Assembly: GCA_012517875.1 (NCBI GenBank)
Contig: JAAYUB010000111.1
Coordinates: 17,204 to 81,203, forward strand
Length of the DNA: 64,000 bases
Direction: 5' to 3'
DNA from: Acidobacteriota bacterium
GTDB taxonomy: Bacteria > Acidobacteriota > JAAYUB01
This document shows positions 1 to 8,645 of this stretch, piece by piece. The number at the start of each line of letters is the position of its first letter. The first letter of the stretch is position 1. The notes under the pieces are model-generated. The model made no database searches, was not told the origin of the DNA, and saw only the letters and a program-made list of their open reading frames with translations. The translations under genes and the position numbers were made by a program.

Positions 1-1
1 T

Positions 2-2029
2 TTTCCGAAGCTCAGCTCCGCGATCCGGCTCGTCGAAGACAAGCTTGATCCCAGCGGCGAGGTGCCCGATCGCGCGTCACCGGAACTGGCCACCGTGCGG
101 CGCCAGCTGCGGGACCTCAACGAGAGCATCCAGCAGGCATACGCCCGCATCCTGGACCGGGCGGCCCGACAAGGCCTCCTCCAGGACAGCTACGTCACCG
201 TCCGCAACAACCGCTACGTCATCCCGGTGAAATCGCAGGGGCAGGGCGCCATCGAGGGGATCGTCCACGGCACTTCCTCGTCGGGCCTGACGGTGTTTCT
301 GGAACCGTTCGATATGGTCGCGCACAACAACCGGTTCATCGGCCTGCGCGACCGGGAGCAGGAGATCGTCCAGCAAATCTTGGCCCAGCTTACCGAGGTG
401 CTACGGACGAGTCGGGACGACCTGGAACGCGCTTGGGAACTCCTGGGCGTCGTGGACAGCCTCACGGCGCGAGCCCGCTTCGCCATTCGCTTCCGAGCCA
501 TCGCGCCGCTGCTGGACACCGGCCGCTACCTGGTGCTGGAGGAAGCCCGGCACCCTCTGCTCGAGGACAGCCTCGTGCAGCAGGGCCGGACGGTAGTGCC
601 CATCAGCCTGGCGCTCACTCCCACCGAATCGTGCCTCATCATCTCGGGCCCGAACACCGGCGGCAAGACCGCGGCGCTCAAAACCGCCGGTTTGCTGGCC
701 CTCATGGCGCTGAGCGGCATTCCGGTGCCCGCGAAGCAGATGGAGTGCGCCGTGTTCACCCGCGTGTTCGCGGTGATCGGCGACCAGCAGTCGCTGACCG
801 ACGACCTGAGCACCTTCGCCTCCCATGTCCTGAGTCTCAAGCACATGCTCGACCATTACCGCCATCCGGCGTTGCTGCTGGTGGACGAGATCGGCACCGG
901 AACCGATCCGGAGGAGGGTGCGGCGGTGGCCATGGCCGTACTGGACCACTTCCAGCGGCTGCAGGCGCCCCTCATCGCCACCACCCACACCCAGGCGCTC
1001 AAGGAATATGCGCTGACCACCACCGGCGTGGTCACCGCGGCAGTGGAGATTCATCCCGACACGCTGGAGCCCACGTACCACCTGCATCTGGGCGCCCTTG
1101 GGAGCAGCCGCGGCCTCTTCATCGCGCGCAAACTGGGCTTGCCCGAGCCGGTAGTGGCCGACGCCAACCGCCGCCTGTCCGGCGGCCGGCAGCTCAGCGA
1201 GGAGGTGATGACCCGGCTCAACGAGCTGGTCCGGAAACGGGAAGCCGAGCTGGCCGATATCACCCGACTCAAGCACGAACAGATCCTTCGCAAGATCCAT
1301 CTGGAACGCCAGGCCGAGGAGCGGAAGCGGTCCGTGATACGGGAACTCCGGCAGGAGTTCGACTCGGTGCGCCGGCAGTTCGAGGCGGAAAAGAAAGCCC
1401 TCTTCGAGGAAGTGCACCGGCAGTCGGGTGCCGCTCTGGCCGCCGACCGGATGCAGCGTCGGGCTGAGCGGCTCCTGGATGCCGTGGAGCGAAGGCTGGA
1501 GCCGGTGATCCAGGACGCGCCCGCGGCGAGACGGCCGGCGTTGCGACCCTTGCCAGCCGGCGAGCTGGCCGTCGGCATGGCGGTCTATGTGGAACCGCTG
1601 CATACGGTGGCCACCGTGCTCGACTGCGGCCGCGACGGCGTGCTGGTCCAGGCCGGTGACAAGCGCATTCGCGTCCCCGTCGCCTGGCTGTGCCAGCGGG
1701 AGGAGTCCGCGGGGCCGCTGACGCCGGCTGAATCAGCGCCGCCGCGCCCGGCCGCAGCCGCCGAGGCGGCGGATGACACGCCCGCGGCCACCGAACTGCA
1801 CGTGATCGGCCGGAGCGCCGAAGACGCTCTGGCTGAGTTGGACCGGTTCCTGGACTTGATGTTCCGCCAGGAGCAGCGAAAAATCTCGGTGGTGCACGGC
1901 ATGGGGCGGGGCATCCTCCGGGCGGCCATCCACCGCCGCCTGCGCGAGACACCGTTCGTCCGGCATTTTTACCACCCGCCGTACGCCGAAGGCGGGGAGG
2001 GGAAGACCATCGTCGAACTGGATGTCTGA
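2..2029 (+). CDS. mutS2: Endonuclease MutS2 (5' truncated by window edge)
   Basis: The reading frame is open from base 2, so the N-terminus lies outside the window; 675 residues are visible against roughly 780 for the family. A Walker A motif (GPNTGGKT, bases ~648-671), a Walker B/ABC signature region (LLLVDEIGTGTDPEEG, ~868-915), a long charged coiled coil (~1200-1450) and a C-terminal Smr nuclease domain (~1795-2026, HGMGRG motif) follow in order. There is no MutS mismatch-binding domain visible. MutS2 proteins bind branched DNA or stalled ribosomes rather than mismatches. The usual LDLRG start of the Smr domain reads LHVIG here. It is followed by a separate promoter and dnaG. Identification is secure; the altered Smr motif is the only oddity. 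Confidence 0.96.
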   Translation, partial: FPKLSSAIRLVEDKLDPSGEVPDRASPELATVRRQLRDLNESIQQAYARILDRAARQGLLQDSYVTVRNNRYVIPVKSQGQGAIEGIVHGTSSSGLTVFLEPFDMVAHNNRFIGLRDREQEIVQQILAQLTEVLRTSRDDLERAWELLGVVDSLTARARFAIRFRAIAPLLDTGRYLVLEEARHPLLEDSLVQQGRTVVPISLALTPTESCLIISGPNTGGKTAALKTAGLLALMALSGIPVPAKQMECAVFTRVFAVIGDQQSLTDDLSTFASHVLSLKHMLDHYRHPALLLVDEIGTGTDPEEGAAVAMAVLDHFQRLQAPLIATTHTQALKEYALTTTGVVTAAVEIHPDTLEPTYHLHLGALGSSRGLFIARKLGLPEPVVADANRRLSGGRQLSEEVMTRLNELVRKREAELADITRLKHEQILRKIHLERQAEERKRSVIRELRQEFDSVRRQFEAEKKALFEEVHRQSGAALAADRMQRRAERLLDAVERRLEPVIQDAPAARRPALRPLPAGELAVGMAVYVEPLHTVATVLDCGRDGVLVQAGDKRIRVPVAWLCQREESAGPLTPAESAPPRPAAAAEAADDTPAATELHVIGRSAEDALAELDRFLDLMFRQEQRKISVVHGMGRGILRAAIHRRLRETPFVRHFYHPPYAEGGEGKTIVELDV

Positions 2030-2041
2030 GCCAAATTTCTC

Positions 2042-2070
2042 TTTACTTATTGACCTGATTTTCATACAAT
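2042..2070 (+). promoter_or_regulatory. Candidate sigma-70 promoter for dnaG-rpoD
   Basis: TTTACT (2042-2047) and TACAAT (2065-2070) are separated by exactly 17 bases, in the gap after mutS2. Transcription would start near 2077, leaving a short leader before the dnaG ATG at 2111. This matches the sigma-70 consensus at 4/6 and 5/6 positions. Confidence 0.6.
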
Positions 2071-2110
2071 TTCTGATCTTTTGCCCGGCGGGCGGAGCCA
2101 GGCGTCACCC

Positions 2111-3859
2111 ATGCGCATTTCATCCCAGTTCGTCCAGCAGTTGAAGCATACCCTCAACATCGTCGAGGTGGCGGGGAATTTCCTGAAATTGACCCGCAAA
2201 GGCAAGAATTACTTCGCTCTCTGCCCCTTCCACACCGAGAAAACACCCAGTTTTTCCATCAACGAACAACTCCAGAGCTACCACTGCTTCGGCTGCGGCA
2301 AAGGCGGCGACGTGATCCAACTGGTGATGGAACTGGAAAACCTCACCTACTCCGAGGCCATCCATTTTCTGGCGGACCTGGCCCATCTCCGGGTGCCGGC
2401 GCTGGACCCGGCCGAGGAGAAGCGATACCGCGACCGGGAGCACCTGCAGACGGTGATGGCCGAGGCGTCCAAGTTTTACCAGCGCTGTCTGAAGGACCCG
2501 GAGGGCGCCGGCGCGCGCGATTATCTCGATGGGCGCCAGATCGCACCCGGCACGATCCAGCGGTTCATGCTCGGGTTCGCGCCTGGCGACGGCCAGCGGC
2601 TGGTGAGTTACCTGCGCGGCCTGGGCATCCGGGAGCCGCTGGCCCAGCATGCCGGGCTGGTCCGTGTTTCCGAGGTCACGCAGCGCAGCTATGACCTGTT
2701 CCGCAGCCGGCTCATCGTCCCCATTCAGGACATGCACGGCCGCGTCATCGCCTTCGGCGGGCGGATTCTCGGCGAGGGCGAGCCCAAATACCTGAATTCT
2801 CCCGAAACCCCACTGTACCAGAAGGGCTACCATCTGTTCGGTCTGGGACACGCCCTGAAGGCGATCCGGCAGGCGGACCTGGCCATCCTAGTCGAGGGGT
2901 ATTTTGACATGATCGTGCCCTTCCAGGCCGGGGTCGAGAACGTGGTCGCCTCGCTGGGCACCGGCCTGACCCCGGCCCAGGTGAAGCTGCTGGGTCGGTT
3001 CACCCGCAACATCGTGATCTGCTTCGATCCAGACACCGCCGGGGCCAATGCCGCCTTCCGTTCGGTGGAGCTGTTTCTGGAGAACGAGTTCGACTGCCGG
3101 GTCGCCACCCTGCCCGGCGGGCATGATCCCGACACGTTCGTGCTGAAACATGGGGCTGATTCGTTCCGGGAAGCGGTCAAGCAGTCACTTCCGTTTCTGG
3201 ATTTCCAGCTCCATCACAAGCTGCAGGCTGCGGGTGCCGATCTGTCGGTGGAGCGGAAAGTGAAGATCCTGGAGAGCATGTTCCCCTTCCTGGCTCGAAT
3301 CCAGCAGGAACCTATCCGCTCAAATTATCTGACCGGCTGGGCGGACCGCCTGGGCATCCATCGGGACGCGCTGTTCAACCAGTACAACGCCTTCGCCCGC
3401 TCGCGGAAAGTGGATAAATCCGTGGTGGCTCAATACAGCCAGTCTCCCCTGACTGCGGCCGAGACCGAGCTCATCAATTTTATGCTGCATTTTCCCGAGA
3501 TGGCACCGAAGATTTTTTCTGGTGTTGCTGTAACTTTTGAAGGATTGGCGACATCTAACATTCTGACCTGTATTGCGCAGCAGGTGCAGGAGGGGGGGGC
3601 CTTCCGCTTGGCTGAAATCGAAAACATGCTCACCGAATCCGACCGCACCCTGTTGCATCAGGTGATGTCGCGCGCGACGACCGTGGTTACCGAAACCGAG
3701 GCTGTCAACTGTCTGCTGTCCCTGCGCCAGCGGTCCCTCGAACAGGAACTCGAGCGTCTGACCGCAGAGTGCCAGCAGGCGGAGCAGTCCGGCGATATGG
3801 ACCGTTGCCGCGGCATCCTGGAGCGGCGGAAACGAATCATCATGCAACTCAATAAATGA
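2111..3859 (+). CDS. dnaG: DNA primase DnaG
   Basis: Synthesises RNA primers at the replication fork. The 582-residue protein has the N-terminal CHC2 zinc finger (C38, H41, C59, C62), the primase catalytic core, and a TOPRIM fold with the metal-binding EGYFD motif (bases ~2896-2910) and the FDPDTAG motif (~3022-3045). The C-terminal third is the helicase-interaction region. ATG 2111 is chosen because it gives the standard start just before the zinc finger and lies downstream of the promoter; an in-frame TTG at 2081 would add 10 atypical residues. The stop codon overlaps a potential ATG of rpoD (ATGA), so the two genes are an operon, the classic macromolecular-synthesis arrangement. Confidence 0.97.
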   Translation: MRISSQFVQQLKHTLNIVEVAGNFLKLTRKGKNYFALCPFHTEKTPSFSINEQLQSYHCFGCGKGGDVIQLVMELENLTYSEAIHFLADLAHLRVPALDPAEEKRYRDREHLQTVMAEASKFYQRCLKDPEGAGARDYLDGRQIAPGTIQRFMLGFAPGDGQRLVSYLRGLGIREPLAQHAGLVRVSEVTQRSYDLFRSRLIVPIQDMHGRVIAFGGRILGEGEPKYLNSPETPLYQKGYHLFGLGHALKAIRQADLAILVEGYFDMIVPFQAGVENVVASLGTGLTPAQVKLLGRFTRNIVICFDPDTAGANAAFRSVELFLENEFDCRVATLPGGHDPDTFVLKHGADSFREAVKQSLPFLDFQLHHKLQAAGADLSVERKVKILESMFPFLARIQQEPIRSNYLTGWADRLGIHRDALFNQYNAFARSRKVDKSVVAQYSQSPLTAAETELINFMLHFPEMAPKIFSGVAVTFEGLATSNILTCIAQQVQEGGAFRLAEIENMLTESDRTLLHQVMSRATTVVTETEAVNCLLSLRQRSLEQELERLTAECQQAEQSGDMDRCRGILERRKRIIMQLNK

Positions 3860-3860
3860 C

Positions 3861-3868
3861 GGAGGAGG
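3861..3868 (+). promoter_or_regulatory. Ribosome-binding site that decides the rpoD start
   Basis: GGAGGAGG lies 5 bases before TTG 3874 and inside the frame that would begin at ATG 3856. ATG 3856 has no purine-rich site upstream. The TTG is therefore the better start for rpoD. Confidence 0.65.
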
Positions 3869-3873
3869 CGCAC

Positions 3874-5544
3874 TTGTCTCTCGAGGATAAATTTGATGAA
3901 GTCCGGCAGCTGATCTCCCGCGGCAAGGAGAAGGGTTTTCTCAGCTACGAGGAGGTCAACGACCTGCTGCCAAGCGAACTCAGTTCATCCGAGGACCTGG
4001 ACGACCTGTTCGATCTGTTCGGTTCCAACGGCATCGAGCTGATCGAAGGCAGCAAGGCCTATTCGGACGCCATGATGGCGGACGGGAAGGGATACGGCGG
4101 CGGCGACGACGCGGAAGGCGCCGCCGAAGCTGTTGAGAAGACCAACGATCCGGTCCGGATGTACCTGCGCGAGATGGGCACCGTCCCCCTGCTCAAGCGC
4201 GAAGGGGAGATCGAAATCGCCAAGCAGATCGAGCGAGGCCAGAAAATGGTGCTCAAGGCGCTGTCGCGCTCGTCCATCGTGGTGCACGAGATGATGGCTC
4301 TTCAGGAGGTCCTGCAGGGCAACCCGGGCAAGCTCAAGGATATCGTCAACCTCAATGACGACGAGTACTCGGACGAACTGCTGGCTGAAAAATACCGCGA
4401 GACTATCACCCGCATCGAGGAGGTGGGCGAACTCGAGCTGAAAGCCAACAAGATCCTGGCTCAGCTCAACAAACCGGGGCTCACCACCCGCCGCGAGCGC
4501 CTTCTGGCCCTGAAACTGGCCCGCTACAAGATCCCCATCGCCCGGATCATCCGCGAGCTCGACTTCGCCAACATACAGAAGGAGAGCTTCCGCACCAGCG
4601 TGCTCAGCGTCAAGCTGCAGATCGACGAACTGGAGCGGGAAATCGAGGTGTATAAGCGCCGGCTCAACCGGACGGACAAGGAGCACATCAAGGCCGACCT
4701 CCGCCGGAACATCAAACGCGTCCAGAAGAAGATGCGCGCCATCGAGCTGAAGTACAACACCGGCCGCGAGGATATCAAGCGGACCCTGGACAGCATCCAT
4801 CAGGGCGAAATCATGGCCAACGACGCCAAGAGCCGCCTCGTGGAGGCCAATCTGCGCCTGGTGGTGTCCATCGCGAAGAAGTACACCAACCGCGGCCTCC
4901 AGTTCCTCGACCTGATCCAGGAAGGGAACATGGGGCTGATGAAGGCCGTGGACAAGTTTGAGTACCGGCGCGGGTACAAGTTCTCGACCTACGCCACGTG
5001 GTGGATCCGCCAGGCCATCACGCGCGCCATCGCCGACCAAGCCCGCACCATCCGTATCCCCGTCCACATGATCGAGACCATCAACAAGCTGATTCGCACC
5101 AGCCGGACGCTGGTGCAGGAATACGGGCGGGAGCCCACCTGCGAGGAGATCGCCAAGAAGATGGGCATGCCGGTGCAGAAGGTGCGCAAAGTTCTGAAAA
5201 TCGCTCAGGAGCCCATTTCCCTCGAGACGCCCATCGGCGAGGAGGAGGATTCCCATCTGGGTGATTTCATCGAGGACAATGCCGTGATGAGTCCGTCCGA
5301 AGCGGTAATCAACCTGAACCTCAAGGAACAGACGATGACGGTGCTCCGCACGCTGACTCCGCGCGAATCCGAGGTCATCAAAATGCGCTTCGGCCTTGGG
5401 GACGGCAGCGAACACACGTTGGAGGAAGTCGGCAAGAAGTTCAATGTCACTCGTGAGCGCATCCGGCAGATCGAAGCCAAGGCGCTGCGAAAGCTCCGCC
5501 ATCCGTCGCGGAGCAAGAAACTGCGACCGTTCCTCAACTCCTGA
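3874..5544 (+). CDS. rpoD: RNA polymerase primary sigma factor RpoD
   Basis: Principal sigma-70 factor that directs core polymerase to housekeeping promoters. From the N-terminus: region 1.1, region 1.2 ([16 protein letters not shown], bases ~4147-4194), a charged non-conserved helical region, region 2 ([11 protein letters not shown] through the WWIRQAI segment, ~4855-5040, contacting the -10 element), region 3, and region 4 with the -35 binding helix-turn-helix ([27 protein letters not shown], in two parts ~5416-5500). Starting at TTG 3874 gives 556 residues; ATG 3856, overlapping the dnaG stop, would add six residues but has no ribosome-binding site. The promoters seen elsewhere in the window fit this sigma factor's expected consensus. 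Confidence 0.96.
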   Translation: MSLEDKFDEVRQLISRGKEKGFLSYEEVNDLLPSELSSSEDLDDLFDLFGSNGIELIEGSKAYSDAMMADGKGYGGGDDAEGAAEAVEKTNDPVRMYLREMGTVPLLKREGEIEIAKQIERGQKMVLKALSRSSIVVHEMMALQEVLQGNPGKLKDIVNLNDDEYSDELLAEKYRETITRIEEVGELELKANKILAQLNKPGLTTRRERLLALKLARYKIPIARIIRELDFANIQKESFRTSVLSVKLQIDELEREIEVYKRRLNRTDKEHIKADLRRNIKRVQKKMRAIELKYNTGREDIKRTLDSIHQGEIMANDAKSRLVEANLRLVVSIAKKYTNRGLQFLDLIQEGNMGLMKAVDKFEYRRGYKFSTYATWWIRQAITRAIADQARTIRIPVHMIETINKLIRTSRTLVQEYGREPTCEEIAKKMGMPVQKVRKVLKIAQEPISLETPIGEEEDSHLGDFIEDNAVMSPSEAVINLNLKEQTMTVLRTLTPRESEVIKMRFGLGDGSEHTLEEVGKKFNVTRERIRQIEAKALRKLRHPSRSKKLRPFLNS

Positions 5545-5560
5545 TCGCCGACCGGGGGAG

Positions 5561-5589
5561 TTGACATCGACTCCGATTTGGGGCATAAC
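5561..5589 (+). promoter_or_regulatory. Promoter of the tRNA-CAT gene
   Basis: A perfect TTGACA (5561-5566) is followed after 17 bases by CATAAC (5584-5589). The start of transcription would be about 8 bases before the tRNA, and no terminator separates the tRNA from the next gene. Confidence 0.7.
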
Positions 5590-5603
5590 GGACGCGTTTC
5601 CCG

Positions 5604-5677
5604 GGGCCCATAGCTCAGTTGGTCAGAGCTACCGGCTCATAACCGGTTGGTCCCAGGTTCGAATCCTGGTGGGCCCA
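5604..5677 (+). tRNA. tRNA with CAT anticodon (Ile2 or elongator Met)
   Basis: A complete cloverleaf: acceptor GGGCCCA/TGGGCCC, D stem GCTC/GAGC, anticodon stem ACCGG/CCGGT around loop CTCATAA, T stem CCAGG/CCTGG around TTCGAAT, discriminator A. The anticodon is CAT. The G1-C72 pair excludes initiator tRNA-fMet. The GGGCC acceptor start and TGGTC variable loop resemble tRNA-Ile2, whose C34 is modified to lysidine, but elongator Met cannot be excluded. The 3' CCA is not encoded: the bases after the discriminator are CTC. Confidence 0.95.
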
Positions 5678-5701
5678 CTCACTCTTCATTTAGGGGTTGC
5701 T

Positions 5702-6409
5702 TTGCATCGCGACATCAGCCTGTTATGGGATCTTCAAACCATTGATCTGAAGATCATGGAATTGCAGCACGACGTGGAACGCATACCCATCCGGCGGGCC
5801 GAGGTGGACAGCGAGATCGCCAAGCTCGGCGACCTGTCGGCGCGCGCCGATGAGGGGGTGAAGGAGCTGGAGCGCCGCATCCGGACTGAGGAGGGAGAAG
5901 TCGAGTCGTTGCGGGCTCGCCAGACCCGGCTGAAGCAGCAGCAGATGGAAGTCAAAAAGAACGAGGAATACCGAGCCATTCTGGATGAGATCGGATACTT
6001 GGACAAGCAGATCGGCGAGAAGGAGGATTTCATCCTCGACCTCATGGAGCAGGTTGATGTGGCGCGGCGGGAGGCCGCCGAGACCGCTCGCCGCCTGCGG
6101 GATGATAGTGCCCGGCTCGCGCAGGAGAGCACCCGGCTGGACGACGCGGCCCGCTTCCTTCAGGACGAGTCGGCGAACTTGAAGCGGCGTCGGGAGGAGG
6201 CACTCGGCGGCGTGCCCGCCGACATGCTGCGGATCTACACCAAGCTGGCCAACAGCTTGGGGGGTATCGCGGTCGCAGAGGTCCGGGAGGAGATCTGCCA
6301 GGTTTGCCACGTCCGGCTCCGGCCCCAGGCCTACCAGGAACTGCGCACCACCGATAAGTTTTTGCAGTGCGAGAGCTGCTCCCGTATCCTCTACTGTCAG
6401 AACGGTTGA
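5702..6409 (+). CDS. Coiled-coil protein with C4-type zinc ribbon (COG1579-like)
   Basis: A 235-residue protein made almost entirely of a long heptad-rich coiled coil (residues ~5-190) followed by a C-terminal zinc ribbon with two CxxC-type pairs (CQVC near base 6297 and CESC near 6370). This is the architecture of the widespread COG1579/zf-RING_7 family, thought to bind nucleic acid but without a settled function. TTG 5702 is chosen: AGGGG (5692-5696) lies 5 bases upstream and the frame further upstream runs through the tRNA. The gene lies 24 bases after the tRNA with no terminator, so they may share a transcript. Confidence 0.82.
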   Translation: MHRDISLLWDLQTIDLKIMELQHDVERIPIRRAEVDSEIAKLGDLSARADEGVKELERRIRTEEGEVESLRARQTRLKQQQMEVKKNEEYRAILDEIGYLDKQIGEKEDFILDLMEQVDVARREAAETARRLRDDSARLAQESTRLDDAARFLQDESANLKRRREEALGGVPADMLRIYTKLANSLGGIAVAEVREEICQVCHVRLRPQAYQELRTTDKFLQCESCSRILYCQNG

Positions 6410-7279
6410 TCACCCGCGGCGGGGGCGGGCACCGCGCCCTCTCAGTCGGCGCAACACATCCAGATTCATCCGGTCAGCGTCACCGTCTTCGGTTTTCTCC
6501 GTTTCGATGACTCCCGGCAAGGCCCGCAGGCGTGGATCATTAAGGAGCAGCCGGAAAGCGGCGACACCTAGAGCGCCCCGGCCGATGTGCGCGTGTCGAT
6601 CCACTCGGGATCCCAATTCCCGTTTCGAATCATTCAGATGCAGCGCCCGCAGGAATTCGAACCCCACCGTCCGCTCGAATGCGGCCATGGTGGTCCCATA
6701 CGACTCGGCGTCTCGGAGGTCGTACCCCGCTGCGAACAGATGGCTGGTGTCCAGACAGACGCCCAGACGCTCCGGCCGGTCCACGCCCGCCAATATGTCA
6801 CGCAGGTGCTCCAGCCGATGGCCCAGCGAAGTGCCCTGGCCGGCCGTGTTCTCCAGCACCAGACCCACGCCGGAGCCGGCGGTGAGCCGGATGATCGTTC
6901 GCAGCCCCTGGACGATGCGACGGATTCCCGTCGATTCCCCGTCGCCGCCATGGGCGCCCGGGTGCAGGATCACGAACGGGAGCTCCAGTTCTGCACACCG
7001 CTCCACCTCCTGCACCATGGCGTCGACGGACCGGCGCCGGATGGCGGCGTCAGCCGAAGCCAGGTTGACCAGGTAACAGTTGTGGGCGAAGACGGGGTCG
7101 ATGTGAGTGGCGCGGCGCAGCGCCTGGAACTCACGCACCGCATCCGGCTCCAGCCGCTTGCCCACCCACCGGTTGTTGTTCTGAGTGAAGATCTGAACCG
7201 TCTCGCATCCTACGGCGGCCCCGCGGGACAGGGCCAGGCCGATTCTGCCGGCGATGGACATGTGGGCGCCGAGTCTCAC
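6410..7279 (-). CDS. nfo: Endonuclease IV (AP endonuclease Nfo)
   Basis: Cleaves abasic sites 5' to the lesion during base excision repair. The 289-residue TIM-barrel protein carries the family's metal-ligand motifs in order: GAHMSIAG near the N-terminus, HPGAH, ENTAGQGT, DTSHLFAAGYD, HLNDSK with the following DRHAHIGRG, and IETEK. GTG 7279 is the start: GAGGG lies 7 bases upstream and GAHMS begins at residue 4, as in relatives. The gene starts only 10 bases after the PduS-like gene, so it is the third gene of the minus-strand operon that begins near 9740. Its stop lies next to the converging zinc-ribbon gene. Confidence 0.95.
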   Translation of the reverse strand: MRLGAHMSIAGRIGLALSRGAAVGCETVQIFTQNNNRWVGKRLEPDAVREFQALRRATHIDPVFAHNCYLVNLASADAAIRRRSVDAMVQEVERCAELELPFVILHPGAHGGDGESTGIRRIVQGLRTIIRLTAGSGVGLVLENTAGQGTSLGHRLEHLRDILAGVDRPERLGVCLDTSHLFAAGYDLRDAESYGTTMAAFERTVGFEFLRALHLNDSKRELGSRVDRHAHIGRGALGVAAFRLLLNDPRLRALPGVIETEKTEDGDADRMNLDVLRRLRGRGARPRRG

Positions 7280-7289
7280 CGCCGTTCCC

Positions 7290-8645
7290 TCATCCGGCTT
7301 GAATCTCGACGCTCCGGCCGGCGGCGCGGACCACCCCACCGATGGAGGCATGAAACGGGGTGTGCCGGCCCTGACCCACGACCTCCCCGGGGAGCACGTG
7401 CTGCCCGGCGGTGACCGCCGGTTCGGCGCTGCCGCCGCCGAATTCAGCCAGATCGATCCGGACATGATCCACGCCGACCACCGGGCCGCTGAAAGCGTTC
7501 GGCGCGTCGTAGCGCGCCAAGTCAAGCCGCGCCATCACATACCGGATGGGCAACCCCTTGCGATGATAATCGGGGTGAAGCGTGTAATCCGCCTTGCCGC
7601 GCCTGGCGGACGGGGCCAGCTTCCGCTTCATGGCGCCGATCAGCCGCCGCGGCGTGATCCGGAGCGGACAGGCGATGAGTGAGCAGACGCCGCACTCGCA
7701 GCAGTACCATGCGATGTGGTCGGCGTCCGCCGGCTGCTCGAGCACCTGCGGGGCTCGTCGCATCAGCAGGTGCGGTTGGATGTCGTGGCCCAGCAGGTAG
7801 CGGGGGCACAGCTCGGTGCAGGTGAAGCATTGGTCGCAGACCGACATGGATACGCGCGCGGCCCGCTCCAGCGACTGGACGCGTTCTTCAACCGCGGGAT
7901 TCTGCGCCGGCAGAACCAGGATGCCGCTGGTGGTTTTTCGGATGCCGAAATCCAGCTCGACCAGTTCGCCCATCATCGCGCCGCCGGCCAGAAAACGGGG
8001 CTCGGGGCAGGTGATGCCGCCCGATTGTTCCACCAGGTGCGCCAGGGGGGTGCCGATGGGGGCCTCGAACGTCGACGGCCTGGCCACGGCGCCGGCGATG
8101 GTGACGAAGCGGTGTGTCACGGGGCGGCCGTCCAGCGCGTCGTAGATGTGCGCGAGTGTCTGGACGTTCTGGACCAGGCAGCCCACCGCCAGGGGGATGC
8201 CCCCCTGCGGTACGATGCGCCCCGTGGCCGATTGAACCAGCAGGTGCTCGTCCCCGGACGGATACGTGTCGTGGAGTTCCAGCATGCGGAAGCCCGGATA
8301 CGCCGCCGCCAGCCGCGCCATGTGCTCCCGCAGGCGCCGTCGTTTTTTCTTAACAGCCACGACGATGTCGCGGATGCCGAGCAGACCGCGGATCACGTCC
8401 GCGGCGGCCAGCACCTTGTCTCCGTAGTGGAGGAGGCAGTAGTAGTCCGCATGGAGCAGGGGTTCGCATTCCGCACCGTTGAGGATCAACGTGTCGGCGC
8501 CCGGTGCGCCCTCCAGCTTACGCCACGTGGGGAAGCCCGCGCCGCCGGCGCCCACCACCCCGGCCGCCCGGACGCACGCGACCAAATCACGGAGCTGCTC
8601 GTTGCTAGTCTTTTTGGATGATGTCCAGGAAGTATTTGGCTTCAT
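7290..8645 (-). CDS. PduS/RnfC-like Fe-S, SLBB-domain electron-transfer protein
   Basis: Resembles PduS, the flavin/Fe-S cobalamin reductase of microcompartments, and the RnfC subunit of Rnf complexes. Numbered from ATG 8645 (451 residues): a nucleotide-binding N-domain with GVVGAGGAGFP (residues ~29-39) and NGAECEPLL (~56-64), an SLBB-type middle, then two 4Fe-4S motifs, CDQCFTCTELCP (~270-281) and CCECGVCSLIACP (~315-327). CPRYLLGH after the first cluster is typical of PduS. A C-terminal biotinyl-like domain with GEVVGQG (~420-426) follows. No membrane segment is seen. The start is uncertain: ATG 8645 overlaps the upstream gene by 41 bases and lacks a good ribosome-binding site; TTG 8585 is an alternative. 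Co-transcribed with the unknown protein and nfo. Confidence 0.85.
   Translation of the reverse strand: MKPNTSWTSSKKTSNEQLRDLVACVRAAGVVGAGGAGFPTWRKLEGAPGADTLILNGAECEPLLHADYYCLLHYGDKVLAAADVIRGLLGIRDIVVAVKKKRRRLREHMARLAAAYPGFRMLELHDTYPSGDEHLLVQSATGRIVPQGGIPLAVGCLVQNVQTLAHIYDALDGRPVTHRFVTIAGAVARPSTFEAPIGTPLAHLVEQSGGITCPEPRFLAGGAMMGELVELDFGIRKTTSGILVLPAQNPAVEERVQSLERAARVSMSVCDQCFTCTELCPRYLLGHDIQPHLLMRRAPQVLEQPADADHIAWYCCECGVCSLIACPLRITPRRLIGAMKRKLAPSARRGKADYTLHPDYHRKGLPIRYVMARLDLARYDAPNAFSGPVVGVDHVRIDLAEFGGGSAEPAVTAGQHVLPGEVVGQGRHTPFHASIGGVVRAAGRSVEIQAG

Noticed and set aside
5604..5677. Initiator tRNA-fMet
   Set aside because: The acceptor starts with a G1-C72 pair and lacks the mismatch that marks initiator tRNAs.
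5396..5701. Upstream in-frame extension of the zinc-ribbon gene
   Set aside because: It overlaps the end of rpoD and runs through the tRNA gene; TTG 5702 with AGGGG upstream is the credible start.
7290..8645. A complete Rnf complex
   Set aside because: Only an RnfC/PduS-like subunit is present; no rnfA, B, D, E or G gene lies nearby.
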